From: Deltaproteobacteria bacterium
GTDB lineage: Bacteria > Myxococcota_A > UBA9160 > UBA4427
Assembly: GCA_016713665.1 (NCBI GenBank)
Contig: JADJOR010000011.1
Location: 62,001-126,000, forward strand
Direction: 5' to 3'
DNA length: 64,000 nucleotides
The notes below the pieces were generated by a model. That model ran no database searches. It saw only the letters and a program-made list of their open reading frames with translations, and was not told the origin of the DNA. Positions 15,231 through 26,004 of the stretch are shown here, piece by piece; positions within the stretch are counted from its first letter, which is position 1; each line of letters opens with the position of its first letter. A program made the translations under genes and the position numbers.

Positions 15231-17869
15231 CAGCCCGCCACGAGCCGATCGAAGACGGCGAGCGCCTCGTCGATCCGGCTCGCGTCCTTGCCGCCCGCCT
15301 GGGCGAAGTCGGGCTTGCCGCCTCCGCTCCCGCCGACGACGGCCGCGACCTCGCGGATCAAGACGCCCGCCTGGAGTCGATCGGTGAGATCCTTCGTGAC
15401 GCCGATCGCGAGCAGGACCTTGTCCTCCCCGGCCGCGGCGAGGCAGACGACGCCCGAGCCCAGCCGATTGCGCAGATCGTCGATCAGCATGCGCATCGCC
15501 TTGGCGTCGACGTCCTCGACGCGCCCCGAGATCGCCTTCGCGCCGGCGATCGCCGCGATCGGCCGGGCCGACCCGAAGAGATCCGTGGCGCCTCCGCCCT
15601 GCTTCTTCAGGCGCAGGTCGTCGATCTGCTTCTGCGCTTCCTTGCGCTCGTCGAGGAGCTTCCCGACCCGGGCCGGCAGCTCGGCGACCGGGACCTTGAG
15701 GCGCTCGGCGGCCTCCTGGGCGATCCGTTCCTGAGCGCGGATGTGTCGCAGGGCGCCGAGGCCGGTCAGCGCCTCGATGCGCCGGATGCCGGCAGCGATG
15801 CCCGACTCGGAGAGGATCTTGAGGAGCCCGATGTCGCCGGTCGCGCGGGCGTGGGTCCCGCCGCAGAGTTCGCGGCTGCAGTCGCCGAAGGAGACGACCC
15901 GGACCTCGTCGCCGTACTTCTCGTCGAAGATCGCGATCGCGCCCTTCGCGATGGCGGACTTGTAGTCCATCTCCCGGGTCTCGCCGGGCTGGTTGTCTAC
16001 GATCCAGCCGTTGACGCGATCCTCGATCGCCTCGAGCTGGGCTCGGGTCAGGGGCGCGTCGTGGGTGAAGTCGAAGCGCAGGCGGTCGGGGCCGACCATC
16101 GAGCCCTTCTGCATGGCCTGGCCGCCGAGGACCTCGCGGAGCGCGGAATGGAGCAGATGCGTGCCCGAGTGGTTGCGCACCGTCGCCTGCCGCGACGCGC
16201 GATCGACCTCGAGCCGCGCGTCCTGATCGAGCTCGATGCGGCCCTTGCGGACGATGCCGTGGTGGACGAAGAGGCCGGCGACCGGCTTCTGGACGTCCTC
16301 GATCTCGACCTCACCGGTCGCCGTCGTCACGCGTCCACGGTCCCCGACCTGGCCGCCGCTCTCGCCGTAGAAGGGCGTCTCCTCGAAGACGATCTCGACC
16401 TTCTCGCCCGGACCGGCCTGGCCGACGAGCTCACCGCCCTGGAGCAGCGTCGCGATCTTCGCCTCGAGCGTCAGCGCCTCGTAGCCCCGAAACGTCGTCT
16501 GGAGATCCGACGCGATGCGCCCGTAGATCTCCTGCACCGACTTGTCCCCCGAGCCCTTCCACGACGCCCGCGCCCGGGTCTTCTGCTCGCTCATCGCCGA
16601 GTCGAAGCCCGACTGGTCGAGGGTCATCGACTGGCCGGCGAGGATGTCGGCGGTCAGGTCGACGGGGAAGCCGAAGGTGTCGTAGAGCTTGAACACCGTC
16701 GCGCCCGGGAGCTCCATTGCCCCTTTCGCGCGCAGCTCGCCGATCTCGCCCTCGAGCAGCGTGAGCCCCTTCGAGAGCGTCTCGAGGAAGCGTTCCTCCT
16801 CGCGGCGGATGCGGTCGGTGATGTAGGCGCGGCGATCCCCGAGCTCCGGATAGGCCTCCTTCATCTGATCGATGACGCGGTCGGCGACCGAGTGGATGAA
16901 GGGCGTGTCCTGACCGAGGAGCTTGCCGTGGCGCGAAGCCCTGCGCAGGATCCGGCGCAGCACATAGCCACGCCCCGCATTCGACGGCAGCACCCCGTCT
17001 CCGATCAGGAAGGCGAGCGCCCGGGCGTGGTCCGCGACGACCCGCAGCGAGACGTCGGTCTCGGCGCTCGAGCCCGGGACGACGTTCGCGAGCTCGGCCG
17101 CGCGGGCGACGAGCGGCGTAAAGCAATCCGATTCCCAGCTCGAGCGGACGCCCTGGAGCACCGCCGCCCAGCGCTCGAGACCCCCGCCCGTATCGATCGA
17201 GGGCTTCGGGAGCGGCGTCATCGCCCCCGATGCGTCCTTGTTGAACTGCATGAAGACGAGGTTCCAGATCTCCATGAAGCGGCCGGAATCGCTCGAGGGA
17301 TCGTCGTCGGCTCGCCCGGGAATCGCGCCCCAGTCGAAATGGATCTCGGAGCACGGGCCGCAGGGACCCGTGTCCCCCATCGACCAGAAATTCTCCTTCT
17401 CGTCGAGGCGGAAGATCTTCGAGGTCGGGATGCCGATCCGATCCCGCCAGATGGCATAGGCCTCGTCGTCGTCGCGGAAGACCGAGACGACGAGATCCTG
17501 CGGCCGGAAGCCGACTCGCTGGGTCAGCAGCTCCCAGGCGTACTCGATCGCGGCTTCCTTGAAATAGTCGCCGAAGGAGAAGTTGCCGAGCATCTCGAAG
17601 AACGTGTGGTGGCGCGGCGTTCGGCCGACGTTCTCGAGGTCGTTGTGCTTGCCCGAGACCCGCATGCATTTCTGGGACGTCGTCGCGCGCGAGAAGTCGC
17701 GGGTCTCCTCGCCTAGGAAGAGCCGCTTGAAGGGGACCATGCCCGCGTTCACGAACATGAGGGTCGGATCCGAGTCCGGGACGAGCGGAGCGCTCGCGAT
17801 CCGGCGGTGTCCCCGCTCCTCGAAGAAGCGGAGAAAAGTCTCTCGAATCTCCCGGGAAGGGAGCGACAT
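15230..17869 (-). CDS. alaS: Alanyl-tRNA synthetase
   Basis: 879 aa, the usual bacterial length. Catalytic domain: RETFLRFFEERGH, DPTLMFVNAGMVPFK, GRTPRHHTFFEMLGNFSFGDYF and GGGLER. Editing domain: NHSGTHLLH near residue 565 (HxxxH zinc motif) and LCGGTHARATGD near 670 with the conserved Cys and His. C-Ala domain follows with a GGGGKPD-like GSGGGKPDFAQAGG end. The start at 17869 (MSLPSREIRETF) has GAGG six bases upstream; a longer in-frame extension is not supported. A TATAGT box lies about 31 bases upstream. Operon with ispG downstream. Confidence 0.97.
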   Translation of the reverse strand: MSLPSREIRETFLRFFEERGHRRIASAPLVPDSDPTLMFVNAGMVPFKRLFLGEETRDFSRATTSQKCMRVSGKHNDLENVGRTPRHHTFFEMLGNFSFGDYFKEAAIEYAWELLTQRVGFRPQDLVVSVFRDDDEAYAIWRDRIGIPTSKIFRLDEKENFWSMGDTGPCGPCSEIHFDWGAIPGRADDDPSSDSGRFMEIWNLVFMQFNKDASGAMTPLPKPSIDTGGGLERWAAVLQGVRSSWESDCFTPLVARAAELANVVPGSSAETDVSLRVVADHARALAFLIGDGVLPSNAGRGYVLRRILRRASRHGKLLGQDTPFIHSVADRVIDQMKEAYPELGDRRAYITDRIRREEERFLETLSKGLTLLEGEIGELRAKGAMELPGATVFKLYDTFGFPVDLTADILAGQSMTLDQSGFDSAMSEQKTRARASWKGSGDKSVQEIYGRIASDLQTTFRGYEALTLEAKIATLLQGGELVGQAGPGEKVEIVFEETPFYGESGGQVGDRGRVTTATGEVEIEDVQKPVAGLFVHHGIVRKGRIELDQDARLEVDRASRQATVRNHSGTHLLHSALREVLGGQAMQKGSMVGPDRLRFDFTHDAPLTRAQLEAIEDRVNGWIVDNQPGETREMDYKSAIAKGAIAIFDEKYGDEVRVVSFGDCSRELCGGTHARATGDIGLLKILSESGIAAGIRRIEALTGLGALRHIRAQERIAQEAAERLKVPVAELPARVGKLLDERKEAQKQIDDLRLKKQGGGATDLFGSARPIAAIAGAKAISGRVEDVDAKAMRMLIDDLRNRLGSGVVCLAAAGEDKVLLAIGVTKDLTDRLQAGVLIREVAAVVGGSGGGKPDFAQAGGKDASRIDEALAVFDRLVAG

Positions 17870-17899
17870 GGCAAACCTCGTGGTCGTTGGGCGGCCGCA

Positions 17900-17905
17900 A
17901 CTATA
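17900..17905 (-). promoter_or_regulatory. alaS: Candidate -10 box of alaS
   Basis: TATAGT on the minus strand, standing out in a G+C-rich 267-base intergenic stretch, about 30 bases before the alaS ATG. No convincing -35 hexamer is seen at the expected distance, so this is tentative. I see no T-box. Confidence 0.35.
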
Positions 17906-18136
17906 GCGGCACACGGCCATTTCAGAGGGATGCGGGACGTGGATGGGGGCGCCCAGCACGAACGCCCGAGCGCCCCGGCCGGACGCGGCCTGGCGCGAGA
18001 TTGAGAACGGCACGCGCAGCACCTCGCCCGCCAACGCCGACCGGTCCCTCGACGCGTGCCGTGCGAAGCCCGAGTGCCAGGTCGCGTCCGGCCGGGGCAC
18101 CTGGCACGGCCCCCGGAGAGCCCGATCCGCGTCCTG

Positions 18137-19330
18137 CTAGAACCGGTCGATGTTGAAGTCGTCGCCGTCCATCATGCCGCCGTCGTCGTCGACGTCGGGC
18201 TTCTCGTTCGGCTTGCTCGGGCCGTCGCCCGCGAACTCGTTCCATTCGGAGTCCGAGGTCGAGGCGATGCCGCGGAAGCGCAGGGCGAAGTCGTCGGCAT
18301 TGGACACGTGCTTCAGCGCCTCTTCGTAGGAGACGAGGCCCGACTTCACGTGGCTCATCAGCGACTGATCGAAGGTCTGCATGCCGTAGGTCGTATGACC
18401 CTTGGCGATCACGTCGGGCAGCTCCTTCGTCCGATCCTTGTCGCCGATCAGCTCGCGGGTCAGCGCCGTCGAGATCAGGACCTCGAGCGCCGGCACACGA
18501 CCCTTGCCATCGGCCCGCGGCACGAGGCGCTGACTGATGACGGCCTTCAGGATCGTCGAGAGCTGCAGGCGGACCTGCTTCTGCTGATAGGGTGGGAAGA
18601 CGGAGATGATGCGGTTGATCGTCTCGGTCGCGTCGAGGGTATGCAGCGTGCTCATCACGAGATGGCCGGTCTCGGCGGCGGTGAGCGCCGTCTCGATCGT
18701 CTCGAAATCGCGCATCTCACCGACCAGGATCACGTCGGGATCCTGCCGCAGGGCCGCGCGGAGCGCGTTCGAGAAGGTATGCGTGTCGACGCCGATCTCG
18801 CGCTGGTTCACGATCGAGCGGCGATCGCGGATCAGGAACTCGATCGGGTCCTCGATCGTCATGATGTGGCAGGTCCGCTCGCTGTTGATGTGCTCGATCA
18901 TGGCCGCGAGGGTCGTCGACTTGCCGGAGCCCGTCGTGCCCGTCACCAGGATCAGCCCGCGGTGCTCCGAGGCGATCTTCTCGATGACCTTGGGCAGGAA
19001 GAGCTGATCGATCGTCTTCACACCGAACGGAATCACGCGAAACACCGCGCCCACCGTCCCGCGCTGCTGGAACACGTTCACGCGGAAGCGGCCGAGCCCG
19101 GGGATGCCGTAGGCGAGATCGCATTCGCGCTTCTCGTCGAAGCGCGCCTTCTGGATCGGGTTCATGATCGAGAACACGATCTTCTGGAGCTCGTCGGGCA
19201 GGATCCGCTCACCGTTCTTCAGCGGCACGAGCGCCCCATCCACGCGGAACATCGGCGGCAGCCCCGACTTCAGGTGGATGTCGGACGCCCCGCCCTTGAT
19301 GGCGACCTTCAGGATCTCGTTCAATTCCAT
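18137..19330 (-). CDS. Type IV pilus retraction ATPase, PilT/PilU family
   Basis: 397 aa hexameric AAA-type ATPase for twitching or pilus retraction. Seen: GGASDIHLKSGLPPMFRVDG, Walker A GTTGSGKST (about 131-139), the Asp box DPDVILVGEMRD, and the His box region HLVMSTLHTLDA. The C-terminal part reads TYGMQTFDQSLMSHVKSG and lacks the AIRNLIRE motif of classic PilT, so it is closer to PilU. It ends in an acidic, Gly/Met tail of about 35 residues. No other pilus gene is in the window. Confidence 0.88.
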   Translation of the reverse strand: MELNEILKVAIKGGASDIHLKSGLPPMFRVDGALVPLKNGERILPDELQKIVFSIMNPIQKARFDEKRECDLAYGIPGLGRFRVNVFQQRGTVGAVFRVIPFGVKTIDQLFLPKVIEKIASEHRGLILVTGTTGSGKSTTLAAMIEHINSERTCHIMTIEDPIEFLIRDRRSIVNQREIGVDTHTFSNALRAALRQDPDVILVGEMRDFETIETALTAAETGHLVMSTLHTLDATETINRIISVFPPYQQKQVRLQLSTILKAVISQRLVPRADGKGRVPALEVLISTALTRELIGDKDRTKELPDVIAKGHTTYGMQTFDQSLMSHVKSGLVSYEEALKHVSNADDFALRFRGIASTSDSEWNEFAGDGPSKPNEKPDVDDDGGMMDGDDFNIDRF

Positions 19331-19514
19331 TCCGTGCCTCGAAACTGCCCGACAATGCAGGGGAATCCAGCCCGGTCCGCGACCTTCGCCATGCCTCCTT
19401 TCGACCGCGGCGGGGGCTCGCTTGAGACACGCTCATGGCGCCACTCACGACCGGGCCACCGGATCCGGTCGGCCCCCGCATGCAGATCAACGGCGAAATC
19501 CCCGTTTCCGAACG

Positions 19515-19540
19515 AAAAACGCGGGCCCCAGGGGCCCGCG
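19515..19540 (-). terminator. Intrinsic terminator after recA
   Basis: A 10-bp inverted repeat (CGCGGGCCCC at 19520-19529 and its complement at 19531-19540) followed on the minus strand by TTTTT. It lies 34 bases past the recA stop, separating recA from pilT. The remainder of 19331-19514 shows no gene. Confidence 0.8.
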
Positions 19541-19574
19541 TTCGATTCGATCCCGACCGGTTTCCGACCGGATC

Positions 19575-20735
<1,161 letters not shown>

Positions 20736-20840
20736 CTCGTTCGTCTCCCCTTCTTCTGGTTCTCGGCCCTGGTTCTCTAGCCTGTTTTTCAGTCCCGAAT
20801 CTTCTCGCTGGATCTCGTCGTCCAGCTCATGCAATCCCGT

Positions 20841-22325
20841 TCAGCCCGGCGCCGAGCCGCCCCCCGCGCGCCGCATGAGACCCGGTCCCACCAACGGCGC
20901 GCCGAGGATCCGCCGCCGGACCCAGTCGAGGGCCAACTGGGCGGTCAGGCTGCGGTGGCGCGAGCGATCGACGGAAAAAACGAAGGAATCGGCATGAGTT
21001 CCGCCGGCCTCCGCGAGCGCGATCCATACGAGCCCGACGGGCTTCGTCGCCGTCCCACCGTCGGGCCCCGAAATTCCGCTCGTCGCCAGGGCGAAATCGC
21101 TCCCGAAGCGTGCTCTCGCGCCTTCGGCCATCGCCCGTACGACCGGCTCCGAGACCGCGCCCTCGCCCTCGATCAGCGCCGCCGGCACACCGAGCAGCGA
21201 CGACTTGGCCTCGTTCGAGTAGGCCACCACGCTGCCGAGGAAATACCGAGACGAGCCCGGGACATCCGTCAATCGCTCGGCGACGAGCCCCCCGGTACAC
21301 GATTCGGCGGTGGCCACCGTCTTGCCCGCTTCGACGAGCAGGCGGCCCACCACCCCCTCCATCGACTCCTCGCCCTCGCCGAACACGATCGGCCCGAGCT
21401 TCGCGCGGATCGCCGCCACCACGGCCGCGATGCGCCGATCGGCCTCCGCCGCCGACGCCGCACGGGCGACGGGGCGCAGAAAGTTGTCGGGAAAGGCCGT
21501 CCGGAAGCCGAGCTCGACGTCGCCGTCCCGGGCGAGATCGCGCAGCTCGGCCTCGAGCGTCGACTCCCCCATCCCGAAGGTCCGCAGCAACGCCGCCCGC
21601 ACCACGCGCCGCGGCTCGAGCCCGTCGGCCTCGCCGACGGGCGATAAGTGCTGCGGCCCCAGCCTGTCGGTTTCGCCGACGGGCGATAAGCGCTGCGGCC
21701 CCAGCCTGTCGGTCTCGCCGACGGGCGATAAGCGCTGCGGCCCCAGCCCGTCGGCCTCGCCGACAGGCGATAAAAGCCGTTCGATTTGTGGCATCACCTG
21801 CTCGTCCATCATCTTGTCGAGCTCCCGCGGCACCCCCGGCATCGCGAAGAACACGGCCTCTCGACGGCCTCCCTTCACCCCATTGGCCCCATTGGCCCGC
21901 GGCACCGCGAGCGCGAATCCGGGCGCCGTCCCGATCGGATTCTCGAGGACCTCGGCGCCGGTCGGGAAATAGGCCTGCTTGCGATTGACGTCGGCCATCT
22001 CGCGCCCCACGCGCGCGAAGAAGGCTTCGATGGCCGCCAGCGACGGCGGATCGAGCTCGAGCTTTCGACCGAAGGTCTCGGCCAACACCTCGGTCGTCAG
22101 GTCGTCCCGCGTCGGCCCGAGCCCGCCCGAGACGAGCACGAGGTCGCTGCGATCCGCAGCCCGCAGAAATGCGTCCCGCATGTCGGCGCGATCGTCGAGG
22201 ACCGAGACCTGATGACGACAATCGAGGTCGAGGAGCAGCAGGCGCTGCGCGAGGCGCGCCTTGTTCGAGTCGATGATCTCGCCCCGCATCAGCTCGTCGC
22301 CGATCGTGATGATCTCCGCCTTCAA
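20841..22325 (-). CDS. cinA: CinA family nicotinamide-nucleotide amidohydrolase with internal repeat expansion
   Basis: 494 aa. N-terminal MoCF-like domain: AEIITIGDELMRGEIIDSN, VSGGLGPTRDDLT; C-terminal NMN deamidase domain: TVATAESCTGGLVAERLTDVPGSS, VVAYSNEAKSSLLGV, ATSGISGPDGG. The family hydrolyses NMN and/or ADP-ribose. Odd feature: residues ~183-236 contain four near-identical 14-residue units (LSPVGETDRLGPQR and variants), placed between the domains. Start is a TTG at 22325 with GGAGG six bases upstream, giving the typical LKAEIITIGDEL opening. Co-directional with recA. Confidence 0.93.
   Translation of the reverse strand: MKAEIITIGDELMRGEIIDSNKARLAQRLLLLDLDCRHQVSVLDDRADMRDAFLRAADRSDLVLVSGGLGPTRDDLTTEVLAETFGRKLELDPPSLAAIEAFFARVGREMADVNRKQAYFPTGAEVLENPIGTAPGFALAVPRANGANGVKGGRREAVFFAMPGVPRELDKMMDEQVMPQIERLLSPVGEADGLGPQRLSPVGETDRLGPQRLSPVGETDRLGPQHLSPVGEADGLEPRRVVRAALLRTFGMGESTLEAELRDLARDGDVELGFRTAFPDNFLRPVARAASAAEADRRIAAVVAAIRAKLGPIVFGEGEESMEGVVGRLLVEAGKTVATAESCTGGLVAERLTDVPGSSRYFLGSVVAYSNEAKSSLLGVPAALIEGEGAVSEPVVRAMAEGARARFGSDFALATSGISGPDGGTATKPVGLVWIALAEAGGTHADSFVFSVDRSRHRSLTAQLALDWVRRRILGAPLVGPGLMRRAGGGSAPG
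21621..21775. repeat. Four tandem copies of a 42-bp repeat inside cinA
   Basis: Units begin at 21621, 21663, 21705 and 21747 (last one partial) and differ by only a few bases. Each contains a short inverted repeat (GTCGG...CCGAC) followed by GGGCGATAAG. The length is a multiple of three, so the CinA frame stays open. Confidence 0.93.
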
Positions 22326-22703
22326 TCCGCACCTCCGCGGCACCGGGGCCACCGGGCTTCCGCCGTTCGAGTCGGATCAAAGCGCCTTGCTGCGACGGAT
22401 CCGGTCACGGCCTCTTGGACCGGTCGCGCAGGCGCGCGATACCCGAACAGGCGATGCGCGAACAGAATGCCAACTCGTCGATCGAGGGTAAAAAACGCCA
22501 ATGGCGATTCACCGATGGCCGACCGTCACGGGATCCAGAACGGTCGCGTCGTCGCGGGGGGGCGTCGAACGCTGGCCAAATTAGCCGCGGGCCCGGAAGA
22601 GCGTCAATCGAAAAGGCGAAAATTTGACGAAATTCCGAGATTCCCGGCTCCGGAACCGACCCTACAGGGCGCCACCCTGAAAGCCGAAGGATTGCCGCAG
22701 GCC
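22326..22703. other. Divergent intergenic region between cinA and the HEAT-repeat gene
   Basis: 378 bases without a convincing gene. It must hold the cinA promoter (minus) and the promoter of the HEAT-repeat gene (plus). AT-rich patches occur at 22486-22505 and 22605-22640, the latter containing TTGACG at about 22622, but no matching -10 box is seen. Nothing else stands out. Confidence 0.5.
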
Positions 22704-24449
22704 ATGCGCAATCTCGAACCGCAATCGAACGCCTCTTCCCCGGTTCCGGGCCCGTCGCCGGCCAGGCCGATTTCCATGGGCGTGCGCACGCTGGCCGATG
22801 CGACGAGCGTCCTGCTCGAGCTGGCCCGAGCCCTGCGTGGCTTCGCCACCTTCGGCGACGAGCGCGTGCGCCGGCGCGGGCTCGCCGAGCGTGCCTTCCA
22901 GGCCGTGCGCGCCGAGATCGGGCGTTCCGGGCCCCTCGAGATCGCGGTACGCGGCGAGACATTCTCGCTTTCGGAGCTGCCCGAGCGTCTCGACGCCCGG
23001 GGCGGACTCGCGATCCTTCGATCGGCGCTCGCCCATCACTCGGTCGAGCGATTGCGCCTCGACCCGAGCCTCTCCCTCGACGCCCTCCACGGCCTGCTCG
23101 AGCTGCTCGTGCAACCGAGCGGCACAGAACGCAGTGCGCAAGCGCTCTACACGGCGCTGTGCTCGCGGGATGCCCGAGGCGTCCACTTGAACGACCTCGA
23201 GCCCGCGCCCGTGCCTCCGCCGCGTGAGCTCGCCGCCACGGCGCCTCGCCCTTCCGTCAGCGTGACGACACCGCGCATCGAAGCGATGCCGCTCGTGGAT
23301 CCGGTCTCGCGGCGCGGCTCGGCTCCGGCGGCAAGGCAGCACACGCTCGCGCACCCCGAGCCCTCGGTCCCGACTCCGCTCCCCGTCGAGGTCGTCGCGC
23401 CGCCCGCCCCCCCCGCACGCGAAGCCCTGGAAGAGCGCCTGCGAGCGCGCCTCGTCGAGCTCGACCACCTCGTCGAGGACGAGCCCTATGCGCGCCTCGC
23501 GGTCGAGATCGCCGGCTGGGCGCGCGAGCTCTTCGACGCGGGGCTGCGCGACGCGTGCCATCGTGCGATGACCGTGCTCGCCGACCACGCCGTCGGCTGC
23601 GGCGGCCGGGCCGAGTCCCAGGCGCGCATCGCTGCCGAATGTTATGCGGAGCTCGCATCCGGCGAGCGCCTCGAGGACCTGATCGATCGCGCGCTCGCGA
23701 GCGATGAAGCCGGCGTGCGCGCCGCCCAGCTCCTGCTCCAGCGACGCGAGGCGGCGGTCTGCGCGATCTTCGCGCGCCTGTGCGCGTCGGCCGATCCGCT
23801 CGAGCCTGGCCCGCTCCACGCCCTCGTGATCACGAGCGGCGAGGCCGCCGTGCCGACCCTGCTCGAGCACATCGCGAGCCCGGACGAGAATCGGGCCCGC
23901 CTGGCGCTCCGACTGGCCGGCGAGCTGCAGAACCCGGCGCTGCTCCCCGCCCTCGAGCGAGCCGCCCGAAGGGCGACGCTGCCCAGTCAGATCGAGGCGA
24001 TCCGTTCGCTCTGCCTGCTCCCGGGCGAAGCCTCGCGCCAGGCCCTCGCCGACGCCCTCTCGAGTCAGCTCGATCAGATCGCGATCGCGGCGACCCAGGC
24101 GATCGCGACCCGCAACGGGATCGACGCGGTGCCCGCCCTGCTCGACGTCCTCGAGACCCACGTCCGCAGCAGTCGGACGCAGCTGTGTCGCGCCTTGATC
24201 GAGGTGCTCGGCCGCCTCGGGGACGAGCGTGCGGTGCCCCGGCTCGCGGCGATCCTCGAGCGCCGGCCCGTCCTGCGACGCGCCCACTGGCATGCCATCC
24301 AGCTCGCGGCGGTCGATGCCCTCGCGGTCCTGCCGACCCGGGAGGCCCGACGAGCCGTCGAGCGCGCGGCGAGCTTCGCGGCGGCCGCGGTCCGCGATCG
24401 CGCCCGCCAGCGCCTCTCGGACCTCGCCGGCGATTCCCAGGCGCGTTAG
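22704..24449 (+). CDS. HEAT-repeat protein
   Basis: 581 aa, probably cytoplasmic. Residues ~25-165 are a helical region (TSVLLELARALRGFATFGDE), 165-240 a Pro/Ala/Arg-rich linker, and from ~370 onwards HEAT-type helical repeats (VPTLLEHIASPDENRARLAL, LPALERAARRATLPSQIEAI, VPALLDVLETHVRSS, VPRLAAILERRPVLRRAHW). Such proteins are scaffolds; related two-part proteins with HEAT ends occur in myxobacteria, but no function can be assigned. No good ribosome site precedes the ATG at 22704; ATG at 22776 is an alternative. Its stop directly abuts that of the convergent LLM gene. Confidence 0.7.
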   Translation: MRNLEPQSNASSPVPGPSPARPISMGVRTLADATSVLLELARALRGFATFGDERVRRRGLAERAFQAVRAEIGRSGPLEIAVRGETFSLSELPERLDARGGLAILRSALAHHSVERLRLDPSLSLDALHGLLELLVQPSGTERSAQALYTALCSRDARGVHLNDLEPAPVPPPRELAATAPRPSVSVTTPRIEAMPLVDPVSRRGSAPAARQHTLAHPEPSVPTPLPVEVVAPPAPPAREALEERLRARLVELDHLVEDEPYARLAVEIAGWARELFDAGLRDACHRAMTVLADHAVGCGGRAESQARIAAECYAELASGERLEDLIDRALASDEAGVRAAQLLLQRREAAVCAIFARLCASADPLEPGPLHALVITSGEAAVPTLLEHIASPDENRARLALRLAGELQNPALLPALERAARRATLPSQIEAIRSLCLLPGEASRQALADALSSQLDQIAIAATQAIATRNGIDAVPALLDVLETHVRSSRTQLCRALIEVLGRLGDERAVPRLAAILERRPVLRRAHWHAIQLAAVDALAVLPTREARRAVERAASFAAAAVRDRARQRLSDLAGDSQAR

Positions 24450-25466
24450 TCAGCGCCCCGCGCGCAGATCGCGGACGACGTCGGCCCAGTGCTCCGGATC
24501 GGGACAGCGGTTGTGCGTCAGGCTCACGCCCTCCGCGATCCCGTCGAGCCGGGCACGCAGCTTCGCGGCGATCTCCTTGCGTGGACCGACGACTGCGATC
24601 GCCTCGAGCACGTCGTCTCCGATCAGCCCGGTCATGTCGTCCCAGCGATTCAGCTTCGAGAGCCGATTGAGCTCGACGTGGAGATCGCCCCAGCCGTGGC
24701 AATCGAGGGTGCTGCGATAGGCGGGCGTCGAGCCGTAGAACGCGAGCTGCTTGCGGGCCGCGAGCTTCGCCTGCTCGAAGGCCTCCTCGCCGTCGGCGGT
24801 GACCGTCAGCGTCGCGCAGATGACGTCGAAGCGCGCCCGCGTCCGCCCCGAGCGGGCGAGGCCCTGCTCGATCCCGGGCAGCACGACCTTCTGGAGCGAC
24901 TCGCGGGTGTTGAAGGGATGCGCGATCAGCCCGTCCGCGACCTCGCCGGCGACCGCCGTCATGCGCGGGCCGAAGCCGCCGAGGTAGACCGGCGGCGGCC
25001 CGAAGGGATTCGGGCCGGGATCGAAGGCCGGGATCATCAGCGTGTGGCGGTAGAACTGCCCTTCGAAGGCGAGCGGCGCGAGCCCTTCCCAGCGCGCGAA
25101 GATCGCCTTGATGGCGAGGATGATCTCGCGCATGCGCCTGGCCGGCTCGGACCAGGGCATGCTGAAGCGATTGCGGATGTGCGGCGCGACCTGGGAGCCG
25201 AGTCCGAGCAGGAAGCGCCCCTGGGAGAGGATCTGCAGCCCGTAGGCCAGGTTGGCCAGGTTAATCGGATTGCGCGCGAACGCGATGGCCACCGCGGTAC
25301 CGAGCGCGAGATGCTTCGTGTGCTCGGCGGCGAGCACGAGGGGCAGAAAGGGATCGTGCTTCGCCTCGAAGCTGAAGGCGCCGTCGTAGCCGATCGCCTC
25401 GAGCTGGGGGTAGATGCGCTTCGCTTCGCGCGGGTCTTCGAGCGGGGCCGTCGTATAGATCTTCAT
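24450..25466 (-). CDS. LLM-class (luciferase-like, F420-type) oxidoreductase
   Basis: 338 aa bacterial-luciferase-like TIM barrel. Seen: LEAIGYDGAFSFEAKHDPFLPLVLAAEHT, LALGTAVAIAFARNPINLA, LSQGRFLLGLGSQ, PPVYLGGFGPRMTAVAGEVADGLIAHPFNT. This resembles the F420-dependent LLM subfamily common in actinobacteria and some delta-type lineages; whether it uses F420 or FMN cannot be decided from the sequence. The substrate is unknown. Starts only 43 bases from the divergent ruvX. Confidence 0.8.
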   Translation of the reverse strand: MKIYTTAPLEDPREAKRIYPQLEAIGYDGAFSFEAKHDPFLPLVLAAEHTKHLALGTAVAIAFARNPINLANLAYGLQILSQGRFLLGLGSQVAPHIRNRFSMPWSEPARRMREIILAIKAIFARWEGLAPLAFEGQFYRHTLMIPAFDPGPNPFGPPPVYLGGFGPRMTAVAGEVADGLIAHPFNTRESLQKVVLPGIEQGLARSGRTRARFDVICATLTVTADGEEAFEQAKLAARKQLAFYGSTPAYRSTLDCHGWGDLHVELNRLSKLNRWDDMTGLIGDDVLEAIAVVGPRKEIAAKLRARLDGIAEGVSLTHNRCPDPEHWADVVRDLRAGR

Positions 25467-25509
25467 GGCCCGAGGATAATCGCATCTCGCGGACCGCTAC
25501 ACTGGCCCC

Positions 25510-26004
25510 GTGCGCGTCCTCGGCATCGACCTCGGCAGCAAACGCATCGGCCTGGCCGTCTCGGATACCGAGGCGCGGCTCGCCTTTCCGGCCGGGGTCC
25601 TCGAGAGCCGCGGCCGCAAGCGCGACCTCGCCGCCCTGCGCGAGCTGGTCCGTGAGCGGGCGATCGGCCGGGCCGTGGTCGGTGTCCCGTTGCACATGAA
25701 CGGACGTCGGGGGCCGGAGGCCGAGGCTGCCCTCCGCTTTGCCGGCGAGCTCGCGCGCTCGGCGGGGATCCCCGTCGATACCCTGGACGAGCGCTGGACC
25801 TCGGTCGAGGCCGAGCGGCTCCTGCGAACGACCGTCGCCGGCAGCCGCGCGGTCAAGCAGCGCACGGGCGCCGTCGATGAATTGGCAGCGGCGATCCTGC
25901 TCCGGACCTATCTCGAGCTCTCCCCGCCCGAAGCCCGCGAGCCCACCGCCCCATCGGAGAAGCGTCCTGCAGACGACCATGGCCCCCACGAAGACCACGA
26001 CTGA
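25510..26004 (+). CDS. ruvX: RuvX/YqgF Holliday junction resolvase-like protein
   Basis: 164 aa RNase H-fold protein. It opens MRVLGIDLGSKRIGLAVSD (acidic residue in GIDLG), has the VVGVPLHMNGRRGPEAEAA segment and the DERWTSVEAERLL motif, ending in a Pro/His/Asp-rich tail. Members process 16S rRNA 5' ends and possibly resolve Holliday junctions. Start is GTG at 25510. The last 26 bases overlap mltG; ruvX-mltG is a recurring pair. Confidence 0.92.
   Translation: MRVLGIDLGSKRIGLAVSDTEARLAFPAGVLESRGRKRDLAALRELVRERAIGRAVVGVPLHMNGRRGPEAEAALRFAGELARSAGIPVDTLDERWTSVEAERLLRTTVAGSRAVKQRTGAVDELAAAILLRTYLELSPPEAREPTAPSEKRPADDHGPHEDHD

Noticed and set aside
18074..18107. 9-bp inverted repeat after pilT
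   Set aside because: Loop of 16 bases and no T run, so not a credible terminator; no other role is indicated.
21621..21775. CRISPR-like direct repeats
   Set aside because: The units are contiguous without spacers and lie in frame within cinA, so they are a coding repeat.
22486..22510. Hairpin with T6 on the minus strand
   Set aside because: The stem is only four base pairs and nothing upstream on that strand needs a terminator.
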